NCBI GenBank assembly: GCA_963797765.1
Contig: CAWCQU010000001.1
Coordinates: 1 to 64,000 of the forward strand
Length of the DNA stretch: 64,000 nucleotides
From: JBGPTK01 sp963797765
GTDB lineage: Bacteria > Acidobacteriota > Terriglobia > Acidiferrales > UBA7541
Direction of reading: 5' to 3'
Below the pieces are notes generated by a model that saw nothing but the letters and a program-made list of their open reading frames with translations, ran no database searches and was not told where the DNA came from. The translations under genes and the position numbers were made by a program. Below are positions 19,830 through 29,653 of the stretch, piece after piece; the first letter of the stretch is position 1, and every line of letters begins with the position of its first letter.

Positions 19830-21140
19830 ATGAAGATCGTTGTACTGGGAGGAGACGGGTATTGCGGGTGGGCTACTGCTCTGTATATGTCGGGCAGGGG
19901 ACATTCAGTTACCATAGTCGATAATTTCGCGCGCCGTCAATGGGACCATGAGGTCGGGGCGCAAACCTTGACGCCGATCCGTCCTCTCTCGGAAAGACTG
20001 AGGGTCTGGGAGACGATCACGGGCAAAACCATCGAGCTTTTTGTCGGCGACGTAACCGACTACGAATTCCTCTCTTCAACGATCAGTGAGCTTGAGCCGG
20101 ACGCGGTTATCCATTTTGCTGAGCAACGAGCCGCACCCTACTCAATGATCGATCGCAAACACGCCGTCTTCACGCAAGTGAATAACGTCGTCGGTACGCT
20201 GAATCTGCTCTTCGCTATTCGAGAATCAGTCCCTGAGTGTCATTTGGTGAAGCTCGGAACGATGGGAGAGTATGGCACGCCAAACATCGATATCGAGGAA
20301 GGCTACATCACCATTGAGCACAAAGGGCGAACGGATGTGCTCCCTTATCCAAAGCAACCCGGTTCTTTCTATCACCTCTCGAAAGTGCACGACAGTCACA
20401 ACATCATGTTTACCTGCAAGGCTTGGGGGCTGAGGGCCACAGATCTCAATCAGGGAATCGTTTACGGAACGGTGACCAATGAGGTTGCGCTCGACGAGAC
20501 CTTGGTCAACCGTTTCGATTACGACGAAATATTTGGCACAGTCCTGAACCGATTCTGTGTCCAAGCGGCTGCAGGATATCCACTCACCGTGTACGGGAAG
20601 GGAGGACAAACGCGCGGATTTCTCGACATTCGGGATACCGTGCGCTGTGTCGAGATCGCATGCCTGAATCCTCCCGCTCGGGGTGAATGCCGCGTATTCA
20701 ATCAGTTCACCGAGCAATTCTCAGTTCTGGAGATTGCGCGAATGGTGGAAACGGCGGCGAGAGAGCTTGGCGTGGCCGTCAAACTCATTCACTTGCCAGA
20801 TCCAAGAGTCGAGTCTGAGGAACACTATTACAACGCGAAACATTCAAAGCTGATTGATCTTGGTCTAGAACCTCATTTTCTTTCTCATTCCCTATTGGAC
20901 TCGCTCATGAACATAGCTCTGAAATACCGTGATCGGATCAATCCAGATCTTATCCTACCGCGCGTGAACTGGCGGAATACTCGCAACGAATTCCGCCACA
21001 AACAGAGCTCGCCAGCCGGTATTCCCATCTCGGAGCCGCAATTTGAGGACTCCGCTGTATCGGCTCATAAAGCGCAACCGGTTTCTCGCCCTGAAATCAG
21101 ATCCAAGAAAGAGGTCCGATTCGAGTACAACAAATTTTGA
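19830..21140 (+). CDS. sqdB: UDP-sulfoquinovose synthase
   Basis: This 436-aa short-chain dehydrogenase-type enzyme makes UDP-sulfoquinovose from UDP-glucose and sulfite. Family hallmarks are nearly unchanged from plant SQD1: G-G-D-G-Y-C-G-W-A-T-A at the N-terminus (NAD site), G-T-M-G-E-Y-G-T-P-N, the catalytic Y-H-L-S-K (Tyr181, Lys185), and N-Q-F-T-E-Q-F-S. About 40 residues at the C-terminus extend beyond the usual end. The start has AGGGGGA 5 bases upstream. It leads a five-gene plus-strand run of envelope genes. A canonical sulfoquinovosyl-diacylglycerol synthase (SqdX/SqdD) is not next to it, so the acceptor of the sulfosugar is open. Confidence 0.95.
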   Translation: MKIVVLGGDGYCGWATALYMSGRGHSVTIVDNFARRQWDHEVGAQTLTPIRPLSERLRVWETITGKTIELFVGDVTDYEFLSSTISELEPDAVIHFAEQRAAPYSMIDRKHAVFTQVNNVVGTLNLLFAIRESVPECHLVKLGTMGEYGTPNIDIEEGYITIEHKGRTDVLPYPKQPGSFYHLSKVHDSHNIMFTCKAWGLRATDLNQGIVYGTVTNEVALDETLVNRFDYDEIFGTVLNRFCVQAAAGYPLTVYGKGGQTRGFLDIRDTVRCVEIACLNPPARGECRVFNQFTEQFSVLEIARMVETAARELGVAVKLIHLPDPRVESEEHYYNAKHSKLIDLGLEPHFLSHSLLDSLMNIALKYRDRINPDLILPRVNWRNTRNEFRHKQSSPAGIPISEPQFEDSAVSAHKAQPVSRPEIRSKKEVRFEYNKF

Positions 21141-21272
21141 GGCTCAAGACGTCCACATCGTGCGATATTGTCAGTCTCCAGGCCTTGCGCAGCGCCCAGA
21201 GAATTGGGCGACAGATCCGAGACGGCCAGTGCTTTAGCGTCAGCCCCATTTTTCACTGAAGGGTGCAGGAAT

Positions 21273-23198
21273 TTGTGTGGAATCGCCGGTTTTACGCATA
21301 AAAGTTGGACTCCCGATCCCGATCGCATTTGGAAGGCGACAGCTACGCTGATTCATCGGGGACCGGACCAGCAGGGTGTCTTCCAGTCAAACATCTTTTC
21401 CATGGGTGCAACTCGCCTGAAAATCATCGACCTCGAGTCGGGCGACCAGCCGATGCTGACAGAAGACGCCGGGACGGCCATCGTATTCAACGGCGAAATA
21501 TACAACCACCAAGAACTGCGGAGCGAACTGGAGAGGCTCGGTCATCGTTTTCGCTCACACTGCGATACGGAAACCGTGCTCCACGCATTTCTCGAGTGGG
21601 ACACGTGCTGTTTTTCTCGTCTGCGGGGGATGTTCGCGGTGGCGATCTGGACCGAATCGACCAGACGCCTGGTCCTGGCGCGCGATCGGATTGGCATCAA
21701 GCCGCTCTATATCGCGCGTCGCGGAGAAGAACTTCTCTTCGGCTCAGAACTAAAGGCGATCCTCATTCATCCGGAGATTGAACGCAGGCTGAGTTTGAAT
21801 GGCCTCGATTGCTATTTGTCTCTCAACTATGTGCCTTGTCCGTGGACCCTGGTGGAGGGGATCGAAAAGCTTCCTCCCGGACATTGGCTCGAGTGGCGGG
21901 ACGGCAAAGTTTGCTCTGACTCTTACTGGCGTCTGCCGTTCTGCTCGTCCGGTCATTGGACTCTAGACTCTGCTCAGCAGGAACTTGACTTTCTTCTCAA
22001 GCAGTCGATTCGCGAACACCTTCTTTCCGATGTCCCTCTGGGCGTGTGGCTCAGTGGGGGCATCGATTCATCGACGATCCTGCATTACGCCGCGGCACAG
22101 TGCAATTCATCGCTGAAGACCTTCTCGATTTCTTTCCGGGGCCGCAGTTTCGACGAATCTGCATACATACGGCAGGTCGTAGACGAGTACGGAACCCAGC
22201 ACGAGGAACTGGACTTGAACCCGGCTGCCGATCTAAAAGGTGCGATCGAAGAATTCGCGTGTTACTCCGATGAACCGAACGCTGATGCGGGTGCGCTGCC
22301 GGTTTGGTTCCTGTCCAAGCTGAGCAAAACAAAAACGACGGTTGCCCTCAGCGGAGAGGGAGCTGACGAACTATTCGGCGGTTATCTCACGTATAGAGCG
22401 GACAATCTTTCTCGACCCATGCGGAGACTACCGGCGAGTGCTCTTCAATTCGCGCTTGATGGATTTCGTCGCTGGCCGGTTTCTGACGAGAAGATAAGCT
22501 TTGAATACAAGGCCAAGCGTCTATTGGAAGGTTGCTTGATGCCGGCCGAAAGGGCGCATGTGTATTGGAACGGGACCTTCTCCAATGCGGAAAAGCGTGC
22601 TCTGGTACGGACCACGCTTCCCAGCGCACTCGATTCCGTTCTTGGAGGGCTACGCACATTATCTTCGGCCGAAGATGATCTGGCTTCCTATTTGTGGTTC
22701 GATCAGAAATATTTTCTTCCAGACGACATCTTGACGAAAGTGGACCGCATGAGCATGGCTCATTCACTCGAGGTGCGGCCGCCGTTCTTGGATCACCGCA
22801 TCGTTGAATTTGCAGCCTCACTTCCCGCAAGTTTAAAGATTCGGGGTTCGCGCCAGAAAATTGTTCTTAAGGAATTGATGAAGGGCAAGCTGCCGGCAGC
22901 GATTCCGCGACGGAAGAAGATGGGGTTCGATATACCGGCGCACGAATGGCTTCGGGGATCCCTTCGTGCGCTGTTGGTCGAAACCCTGAAGACTGGGGTT
23001 TCTGAACATGCCGATCTATTCCGCGCCAATGTGATCGAGGATTTGCTGCGTCGACATCTGGAGAGACGAGCGAATGTTGGGTTTCATCTTTGGGGTCTGA
23101 TGATTCTGTTTCTTTGGATGAAAAAATGGCGAATTCAGACAGCAGGCTCTTTGGCGCTGGCACATTGGATTCCAGAAACCACTGGTATCTATACCTAG
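21273..23198 (+). CDS. asnB: Asparagine synthetase (glutamine-hydrolysing) family
   Basis: The TTG at 21273 is chosen because it places Cys directly after the initiator (C-G-I-A-G-F), as the N-terminal nucleophile of this class II amidotransferase requires. The 641-aa protein has the glutaminase half (R-D-R-I-G-I-K-P-L near 130) and the synthetase half with the PPi-loop motif L-S-G-G-I-D-S-S near residue 260. Classical AsnB makes asparagine; relatives in polysaccharide clusters amidate sugars or peptides. Its place between sqdB and a glycosyltransferase makes such a role possible. The next gene overlaps its 3' end. Confidence 0.9.
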   Translation: MCGIAGFTHKSWTPDPDRIWKATATLIHRGPDQQGVFQSNIFSMGATRLKIIDLESGDQPMLTEDAGTAIVFNGEIYNHQELRSELERLGHRFRSHCDTETVLHAFLEWDTCCFSRLRGMFAVAIWTESTRRLVLARDRIGIKPLYIARRGEELLFGSELKAILIHPEIERRLSLNGLDCYLSLNYVPCPWTLVEGIEKLPPGHWLEWRDGKVCSDSYWRLPFCSSGHWTLDSAQQELDFLLKQSIREHLLSDVPLGVWLSGGIDSSTILHYAAAQCNSSLKTFSISFRGRSFDESAYIRQVVDEYGTQHEELDLNPAADLKGAIEEFACYSDEPNADAGALPVWFLSKLSKTKTTVALSGEGADELFGGYLTYRADNLSRPMRRLPASALQFALDGFRRWPVSDEKISFEYKAKRLLEGCLMPAERAHVYWNGTFSNAEKRALVRTTLPSALDSVLGGLRTLSSAEDDLASYLWFDQKYFLPDDILTKVDRMSMAHSLEVRPPFLDHRIVEFAASLPASLKIRGSRQKIVLKELMKGKLPAAIPRRKKMGFDIPAHEWLRGSLRALLVETLKTGVSEHADLFRANVIEDLLRRHLERRANVGFHLWGLMILFLWMKKWRIQTAGSLALAHWIPETTGIYT

Positions 23199-25003
23199 GC
23201 GTTCTGCTCTTCGCCGGAACAATCTATCTGGGTTGCATCGTTTCACCACCGTCCCTGATGGACGACGTGGATGCTGTGCAGGCGCAAATCTCCCGGAACA
23301 TGCTCACCTCCGGGGACTGGGTGACGGCTCGCCTCGATGGAATTGTTTACTTGGAAAAAGCCCCTCTCATCTATTGGGTGATCGCGATTTCCTACAAAAT
23401 CTTCGGAGCGTATGACTGGGCCGCGCGCATTCCCATCGCCCTGTCGGCCATGGCTCTTTGCTGGTTGACTGCTGCATTCGCGGTCTGGGCCTTCGGAAAG
23501 CGGGCAGGATTCTATGCAGGTTTGTGCATGGCGACAGGGATCGGCCTGTTCCTCTTCACTCGCATTCTCATTCCTGATGTCATGCTTACGTTCACGACAG
23601 GACTGGCAATGTGGGCATTTTTACGTGCACTCGACGAGGATGAACTTCATCCGCGTTTGTGGGCCTTCCTTCTAGCCGCTAGTCTTGGGACTGGTCTCTT
23701 ACTGAAGAGTTTAATCGCCGTTGTTTTTCCGATCGCTGCAGGCTTGATCTATCTCGCTCTGACGCACCAGATTTTCTCAGCCAGAGCCTGGAAACGGCTT
23801 CGTCCCTTCACTGGATCGTTGGTCATTCTACTGATTGCGGCGCCCTGGCACATCCTGGCCGCCTTGCGGAATCCGCCCTACTTCGTTTCTACGTTGCACA
23901 GTGGCCCTGGCCAATACCATGGATTTCTCTGGTTTTTCTTCATCAACGAACAGCTTCTCCGTTTCCTGAATCTACGCTATCCGCGCGATTACAATACAGT
24001 CCCGCGTCTTTATTTTTGGTTGTTACATTTTGTGTGGCTCTTTCCTTGGAGCGTTTATTTCCCCGCGGTCGCAAGGCTTTCGTTTAAGCCTGTCGACCGG
24101 GCGGGAAAGGCGAGGCTGCTGGCCCTTTGCTGGATCGGCTTCGTGCTGATATTCTTCACGTTCTCCACCACCCAGGAATACTACTCGATGCCTTGCTACC
24201 CAGCGCTGGCCTTGTTATTGGGATCCGCGATGGCCGCAGGTGGCGATGGGATCCGGCGAGGAACGCGAGTGCTCTCCGTGATCGCGGGGTGTGCGGCGAT
24301 CGCCGTCCTGGCTATACTTTTTCTCGTTCGCAGCGTCCCCTCTCCTGGGGACATCTCCGGCGCATTGAGCCATCATCCCCAGGCATACACGCTTTCTCTG
24401 GGGCACATGGAAGACCTTACTCTTCAATCCTTCGCGTATCTTCGCGCGCCCCTCTTGATTGCTTTTGCCGCCTTCGCGATCGGCGCGGTTGGGACCTTTC
24501 GAGCCGTTGGTTTACGAGCATTCCTCTCCGCGGCCTTTATGATGGTGTTGTTCTTTCATGCCGCCCGCCTTGCTCTCGTAGCGTTTGACCCATTCCTTTC
24601 CTCGCGGCCATTGGCAAATGCTCTGCTGCGAAGCCCCCAGGGTGGATTAATCACGGAGGGCCACTATTACCCGTTCTCCTCGATCTTTTTCTATATGAAT
24701 CGCACCGCGCTGCTTCTGAATGGACGCGCTAAAAACCTGGAATACGGCTCCTACGCTCCGGGTGCGCCTGATGTTTTCATCGACGATGGACAATTCAAGA
24801 ACCTTTGGCTCGGGCCGGCTCGGTACTATCTCTTTGCAAAGCAGGCCACACGAAGCCACCTGGAGAGCGTGGTGGGTGCCGCGAACCTGAACCTCGTCGC
24901 GGAATCTGGCGGTAAACTCTTGCTTACAAACCAGCCCGAGGTAGTTTCCATCGGGCGTGACACTGGATTAGATTGGGCCGCGCCACAAGGAGCCAGCCAA
25001 TAA
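23126..25003 (+). CDS. ArnT/PMT-type membrane glycosyltransferase (GT83/GT39-like)
   Basis: This 625-aa protein has about a dozen membrane helices. The first periplasmic loop carries acidic residues (M-D-D-V-D-A) followed by E-K-A-P-L-I-Y-W, as in ArnT and protein mannosyltransferases. Such enzymes use a polyprenyl-phosphate sugar to glycosylate lipid A or proteins in the periplasm. The ATG at 23126 lies inside the end of asnB, so the two are probably coupled. Donor and acceptor cannot be told from sequence. Confidence 0.85.
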   Translation: MANSDSRLFGAGTLDSRNHWYLYLGVLLFAGTIYLGCIVSPPSLMDDVDAVQAQISRNMLTSGDWVTARLDGIVYLEKAPLIYWVIAISYKIFGAYDWAARIPIALSAMALCWLTAAFAVWAFGKRAGFYAGLCMATGIGLFLFTRILIPDVMLTFTTGLAMWAFLRALDEDELHPRLWAFLLAASLGTGLLLKSLIAVVFPIAAGLIYLALTHQIFSARAWKRLRPFTGSLVILLIAAPWHILAALRNPPYFVSTLHSGPGQYHGFLWFFFINEQLLRFLNLRYPRDYNTVPRLYFWLLHFVWLFPWSVYFPAVARLSFKPVDRAGKARLLALCWIGFVLIFFTFSTTQEYYSMPCYPALALLLGSAMAAGGDGIRRGTRVLSVIAGCAAIAVLAILFLVRSVPSPGDISGALSHHPQAYTLSLGHMEDLTLQSFAYLRAPLLIAFAAFAIGAVGTFRAVGLRAFLSAAFMMVLFFHAARLALVAFDPFLSSRPLANALLRSPQGGLITEGHYYPFSSIFFYMNRTALLLNGRAKNLEYGSYAPGAPDVFIDDGQFKNLWLGPARYYLFAKQATRSHLESVVGAANLNLVAESGGKLLLTNQPEVVSIGRDTGLDWAAPQGASQ

Positions 25004-25005
25004 AC

Positions 25006-26028
25006 TTGAGTTCCAGCCAATCCTTCCCACGGGAAGAACCATCCCAACTGAAGCCGGCGCGGAAATTGTTGCTGGCGCTGGTGCGCCTGGGAATCGGGAT
25101 CGGTCTGGTTGCCTACCTGGCTCGGTCCGGAATCATAAATCTCCGCGCGCTGGCGAACCTCTTCACGGCTTGGCCGGTCACTCTCGCTGCTATTGCTCTG
25201 CTTCTCTTTGATGTCTCTATGATGGCATTGCGATTGACGTGGCTTTTTCGGCCGCAAGGGCTGCATCTTTCGCTGCGAATGTCCCTGCAGCTGACCGTTG
25301 TGGGCTTTTTCTTCGCCACATTTCTGCCAGGTTCGGCCGGCGGAGACATCGCAAAATTATTTTATGCAACAAGAGAGAATAGCGGCCGAAAGACGGAAAT
25401 AATAACCATCGTGATTCTCGACCGGGTGGTTGGAATTTTCTCGATGCTCCTTTTGCCTTTGCTGTTCGCGCCCTTGTTTCCCCGATTGATTCACAGCATT
25501 CCCATTTTACGGTACTTGTTGACCACCGTGGCGCTGCTTGCCGCCGGACTGCTCGCCAGCTTCCTCTTGATTTTGTGGAATCAGTCCATCTTCAACCTGC
25601 TGGGCCAAAAAGCCTTTGGGCTATCGAGGTGGGAAACCGTTGTCTTTCGAGGGCTCGAAACGATTCGAACTTACCGGCACACCTGGGGAACGCTCCTGGC
25701 AGCACTGGGAGCTTCGCTGCTGGCCAACCTTTCCCTGATTGGCGTCACGGCACTGGGCATGCTCACGGTAAATCCCTCCGGCTTGGCGATGAAAATGTGT
25801 CTCGTAATTCCGATGGGGTATATCGTGAATAGTTTGCCGTTGACTCCCGGCGGTTTGGGTGTAGGCGAGATCGCATTTAATGCCCTCTTCGTTCTCGCCG
25901 GTTTGCCGGCGGGCGCGGAAACGTTATTGTGCTGGCGAATTTGGTCGGCCATGGTCGGCATCCTGGGATTGATTGTTTATTTGCGTGGAATGAGGCGCTC
26001 GATTATCAGCACCGCCGAGGCTCGATGA
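25006..26028 (+). CDS. LPG-synthase-type (UPF0104) flippase-like membrane protein
   Basis: The 340-aa product has about eight membrane helices and conserved UPF0104 (lysylphosphatidylglycerol synthase TM region) segments: F-L-P-G-S-A-G-G-D-I after the third helix and P-L-T-P-G-G-L-G-V-G-E near the end. Members lacking the catalytic domain are often linked to glycolipid transport. Start TTG 25006 is tentative, with AAGGAG further upstream. The stop overlaps the next gene's ATG (ATGA). Confidence 0.8.
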   Translation: MSSSQSFPREEPSQLKPARKLLLALVRLGIGIGLVAYLARSGIINLRALANLFTAWPVTLAAIALLLFDVSMMALRLTWLFRPQGLHLSLRMSLQLTVVGFFFATFLPGSAGGDIAKLFYATRENSGRKTEIITIVILDRVVGIFSMLLLPLLFAPLFPRLIHSIPILRYLLTTVALLAAGLLASFLLILWNQSIFNLLGQKAFGLSRWETVVFRGLETIRTYRHTWGTLLAALGASLLANLSLIGVTALGMLTVNPSGLAMKMCLVIPMGYIVNSLPLTPGGLGVGEIAFNALFVLAGLPAGAETLLCWRIWSAMVGILGLIVYLRGMRRSIISTAEAR

Positions 26029-27185
26029 ACCTGTCCATCACAGCCTGTCTTTTTCTCGGTGTAGCGGCGATTCCCTTTGTCTACTACTTGATTGTTCTGT
26101 ACAGCTCCTGGCGATTCTTCCGGCAATCACGATCGCAAAATGTGTTCACGCCGCCGGTAAGTATCCTGAAGCCGATCCGCGGAGCCGATCCCGAGGCCTA
26201 TGAAAACTTCGCCAGCTTCTGCCGGCAAGATTATCCTGAATACGAACTTCTTTTCTGCGTGAGCGAAATTGACGATCCCGTGGTCCCGGCCATTGAAAAG
26301 CTGATTCGAAATTTTCCCGAACGCCGCATTCGGATCTTATTCGGCACAGGCAGCAGCGCCTCGAACGACAAGGTCGCCAAACTGATCCGGCTCGTCCGGG
26401 AAGCGCAATACGAGTTCCTGGTCATGGGTGACAGTGATGTTCGAGTCCGCCCGGATTATTTGCGTTCCGTAGTTGCTCCTCTCGCGAACCCTCACGTTGG
26501 TGCTGTCACCTGCTTCTACATGCCGGCTCATACCCGCACACTGGTGGAGAATCTTCAGTCCGTCGGTATGTTGTCGGATTTTTATGCTGGAATCGTGGTT
26601 GCCTGGCAGCTGGACGGAGTCAAATTCGCTCTCGGTCCGACGATTGCCACCACGCGCGCGCGCCTTGCTGAGTTCGGTGGCCTTCAGGCGATTGAGAATC
26701 AGCCGGGCGACGATCTTCTTGTTGGCCGCTTGATCGCGGAACAAGGGCACGAAGTGGAGCTTCTACCCTACGTGGTCTTGAAGCTCGCCGGGTACCGTTC
26801 CTTCAGGGAACTCTGCGACAAACGCTTGCGGTGGATGGTGGTGATGCGGCACATGCGCCGTTGGGGACATTTCGGTTTGCTTCTTACCCAGGGCCTGCCC
26901 TGGTCGCTGGCAGCCATTGCGATTCATCCCTCCTCCCGCTTGGCACTTGCTTACATCGGCGCCTACCTGGGATTTCGAATCGCCATGGTTTGGAGCATTG
27001 GAATTCATGGCTTGAAACAACCCGGGGTGTGGAAAGACTGCTACTTGATTCCGTTGTGGGATGCTTTCGCGTTCACGATTTGGCTGGCCAGTTTTTTCCG
27101 CAGCACGGTGCGCTGGCGCGACGGCGAATATTACATTCGCGACGGTGTGCTCCTCCCTGTGACTTCCAGTCCTGCTGAAAAGTGA
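26025..27185 (+). CDS. GT21 glycosyltransferase, ceramide glucosyltransferase / HpnI-like
   Basis: This 386-aa protein has an N-terminal membrane helix, a GT-A catalytic domain and C-terminal helices. The family motifs are in order: S-I-L-K-P-I-R-G, D-S-D-V-R-V, Q-P-G-D-D-L-L-V-G and K-R-L-R-W. GT21 enzymes transfer glucose to ceramide; HpnI transfers N-acetylglucosamine to bacteriohopanetetrol. No hopanoid genes are in view, so the lipid acceptor remains open. The ATG overlaps the stop of the preceding gene. Confidence 0.85.
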   Translation: MNLSITACLFLGVAAIPFVYYLIVLYSSWRFFRQSRSQNVFTPPVSILKPIRGADPEAYENFASFCRQDYPEYELLFCVSEIDDPVVPAIEKLIRNFPERRIRILFGTGSSASNDKVAKLIRLVREAQYEFLVMGDSDVRVRPDYLRSVVAPLANPHVGAVTCFYMPAHTRTLVENLQSVGMLSDFYAGIVVAWQLDGVKFALGPTIATTRARLAEFGGLQAIENQPGDDLLVGRLIAEQGHEVELLPYVVLKLAGYRSFRELCDKRLRWMVVMRHMRRWGHFGLLLTQGLPWSLAAIAIHPSSRLALAYIGAYLGFRIAMVWSIGIHGLKQPGVWKDCYLIPLWDAFAFTIWLASFFRSTVRWRDGEYYIRDGVLLPVTSSPAEK

Positions 27186-27298
27186 GAATCGAAATTGCTT
27201 CGCGGCTAAGAAGTTTTCGGTCCTGCGAGGCTGCGCTTTTTAGGCAGTCCAAACGCTCGACAAGCAGACCGAAGGCCGCGAGGCTTACACTGGCCAGC

Positions 27299-27676
27299 CT
27301 ACCCTCGACCGATGAACACCAGCGTCACACCTAAGCAAACGAGCGCCACGCCAATCCAACGTTGCCGCGTGACGCGTTCTCCGAGGAAGAGTTCTCCTCC
27401 CAGAGTGCCTGCCGCGTAACTAATCGCCGTGACCGGCACGACGAAGCTTACGTTTTCGATCGAAAGCGCCCCGAGCAAAGAGAAGAATGCAATAGCCATC
27501 AGCAGTAAACCGATCCACATCCATCCGACTTGTAGCGCGCGAACGATTACACGAAACAGGGCAACCGGCCGGAAATCTTTTACCTCGCCGATCGTCTTCA
27601 TCGCGCGCGAAACGCAGAGTTCACCGGCTGTTCCGGTAAACACGATTAAAACTAAGAATACGGTTTCCCAAAACAT
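27299..27676 (-). CDS. SMR/EamA-like four-helix membrane protein
   Basis: This 125-aa protein has four hydrophobic helices and an E-L-F-L-G-E-R-V-T segment before the last helix, as in small multidrug resistance and EamA half-size transporters. Its ATG overlaps the TAA of the gene at 27676-28203 (TAATG), so the two are probably made together and may form a heterodimer like ArnE/ArnF, which carry a lipid-linked sugar across the inner membrane. It converges with the GT21 gene. Confidence 0.75.
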   Translation of the reverse strand: MFWETVFLVLIVFTGTAGELCVSRAMKTIGEVKDFRPVALFRVIVRALQVGWMWIGLLLMAIAFFSLLGALSIENVSFVVPVTAISYAAGTLGGELFLGERVTRQRWIGVALVCLGVTLVFIGRG

Positions 27677-28203
27677 TAATTGGGCTCTGTCGTGCGAGGG
27701 TGTGTGTTCCCTACCACAAAAACGCCGACGCAGATGATTAGGACGCCGAGCCATCGCGTGGGTGTGACGGTCTCGTGCAGCAGAAAGTGGCCCAACAAGG
27801 CTACGACGCCGTAGGCAAACGAAGAAGCTGGCTGGACGTAACTATAGTCCGCCCAGGACAACACGAGCATATAGGCTACGAAAAACATGATCAGAGATCC
27901 GATTCCTAGCCAGATTACGCCCGATGAGAAAATCTGATAGAGCACGTGAAGAAGATCCGAGAACGTCCGAATCGTCACTGCGCCAACGCGCTTCATGCCT
28001 TTGCCGAGAAGGACGTTGCCAAGCGGGCCGAAAATCACCATCAATAGGATCAACAGAATGGTTTTGAAGTGCAGGCCTGAGGAAGGCTTCATGCGCTGCG
28101 GCGCTCGCAGCCCTGGCTGAATGGGGAGTCCGTGGCCTGCAGGAGAGAACTGGCTGGGCACGTCATCAGAAACTGTTGCAGAAGAACTCCCATTTATCCC
28201 CAT
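27676..28203 (-). CDS. SMR/EamA-like membrane protein, partner of the downstream gene
   Basis: This 175-aa protein has a polar N-terminal extension of about 45 residues, then four membrane helices with H-F-L-L-H-E-T-V-T before the last. Met38 at 28092 is an alternative start that gives the usual family length. The stop overlaps the start of the following paralogue, suggesting an obligate pair. Its position beside the glycolipid genes suggests transport of a lipid-linked intermediate (inference). Confidence 0.75.
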   Translation of the reverse strand: MGINGSSSATVSDDVPSQFSPAGHGLPIQPGLRAPQRMKPSSGLHFKTILLILLMVIFGPLGNVLLGKGMKRVGAVTIRTFSDLLHVLYQIFSSGVIWLGIGSLIMFFVAYMLVLSWADYSYVQPASSFAYGVVALLGHFLLHETVTPTRWLGVLIICVGVFVVGNTHPRTTEPN

Positions 28204-28378
28204 TTTATTTTACTCGGTTTCCCGTTCTAGAGGAAACGGTGATTGCTTTGCGAATCTTTCGATTCGGATTGCTTGGCCAGTTGAGTCATTGTGGGAAGCA
28301 GGCTCACTTGCCGCTGCTCGGCTGCAAAATTGTTCTTCATCGGCGTTTACAACATGTTTCGTAGACCCCGTCGAACCT

Positions 28379-29653
28379 CTATTCATAGCGAAGCGATTCC
28401 GTGGGTTGGAGTCTCGCTGCCCGATTCGCCGGGAGATACCCGAACACTAATCCGGTCGAGCAGGATACGACGAACGCAAGGACAACCGATATCCATGATA
28501 TCGGAACGTGAAGATCTCCCGCAGCCGAAAAATAGCTGACTGAATAATTGATCACCGCCGGAATCGAAACAGCCATCGCGATCCCGAGAAGCGATCCTGC
28601 TCCACTGATCAACAACGCCTCCATCAAAAACTGATGCAGGATGGTGTGGCGCGACGCGCCGATGGCCTTGCGAATTCCGATTTCGCGCGTCCGCTCGGTC
28701 ACGGTGACAAGCATGATGTTCATGATCCCGATTCCACTGATAGTCAACGCAATTAATGCGAACAGAATCAGCAACACTGTCAACGCCGTCGAGATCATTT
28801 TCGCCGCTTCGAGGATACTGCTCAAATTCTGAACGAGATACATTGTCCCTGGACGATGCCTGCCCTGCAAAATCTCCGCGACCGCCCTCGTCACTCCCGG
28901 CACGTCCTCGGCTCGGTCCGACTGTACGTAAAACGTCTTGAAGTATTCTGTCCCCGTGTAGCTCTTGATCATAGAAAACGGAACAAGCATGGATTCAGAT
29001 GTTATTTCCGCCTGTCCAAATGTGGTCACGCGCTCCTTGAAAACTCCGATCACAGTGAAGTACAGCTCTCCGACACGGATATTCTTCCCGACAGGATCCT
29101 CGGCGCCAAACAGAGTGGTAGCGAGCGCCTCGGTGAGCACACACACTTTACTTCGGGTTGCCAACTCGTCTTCGTCGAAGTATCGCCCCCGCAGGATGAT
29201 TAATCTGCGGATTCGGTCAAATCCTTGGGTGACGCCCACTAGATGAATCGGATGTTCGGTGCCGTTGACGACCATCGTCATCGGAATGTCGTTGGTTCCC
29301 GCCGTCTCCACCACTTTCGGGACTTCATCATCAATAGCCTGAAGGTCGGCTGGCGAAACCTCATCTGCCAGTCGCTCAACCCGGGATTGCACTAACTGCC
29401 CGTACACTAGGTTCGCGCCTACACCTTCGATTTGGGAGATGATGTAGAGCTTCCCCGTAAGCGCCACCGTCACCACAAGAACAATGCACGCGCTTCCGAT
29501 GACCACGCCCAGCGACGTCAGCATGGTGCGAAGTTTGTTGGCATTGAGCTCTTGTAGAGCCAGGCGCCACGTCTCGCCCAGTAGGATCGGTTTGGTTCGA
29601 ACGCTAGCCAGAAAACCTGCTCTTGCGGATTGGACACATGAAGCCAAGCCCAA
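28379..29653 (-). CDS. MacB-type ABC transporter permease (FtsX-like)
   Basis: The 424-aa protein has a first helix after L-N-A-N-K-L-R-T-M-L-T-S-L-G-V-V-I-G, a large periplasmic MacB core domain, and three C-terminal helices with the FtsX signature G-I-M-N-I-M-L-V-T-V-T-E-R-T-R-E-I-G-I-R-K. Such permeases work with an ATPase that is usually encoded next door; none is seen here. The start is uncertain (TTG at 29653), as the first 30 residues are not family-like. Confidence 0.85.
   Translation of the reverse strand: MGLASCVQSARAGFLASVRTKPILLGETWRLALQELNANKLRTMLTSLGVVIGSACIVLVVTVALTGKLYIISQIEGVGANLVYGQLVQSRVERLADEVSPADLQAIDDEVPKVVETAGTNDIPMTMVVNGTEHPIHLVGVTQGFDRIRRLIILRGRYFDEDELATRSKVCVLTEALATTLFGAEDPVGKNIRVGELYFTVIGVFKERVTTFGQAEITSESMLVPFSMIKSYTGTEYFKTFYVQSDRAEDVPGVTRAVAEILQGRHRPGTMYLVQNLSSILEAAKMISTALTVLLILFALIALTISGIGIMNIMLVTVTERTREIGIRKAIGASRHTILHQFLMEALLISGAGSLLGIAMAVSIPAVINYSVSYFSAAGDLHVPISWISVVLAFVVSCSTGLVFGYLPANRAARLQPTESLRYE

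Noticed and set aside
27210..27285. Inverted repeat TTCGGTC/GACCGAA between convergent genes as a terminator
   Set aside because: The arms are only 7 bp and about 45 bases apart, with no T-run; support is too weak.
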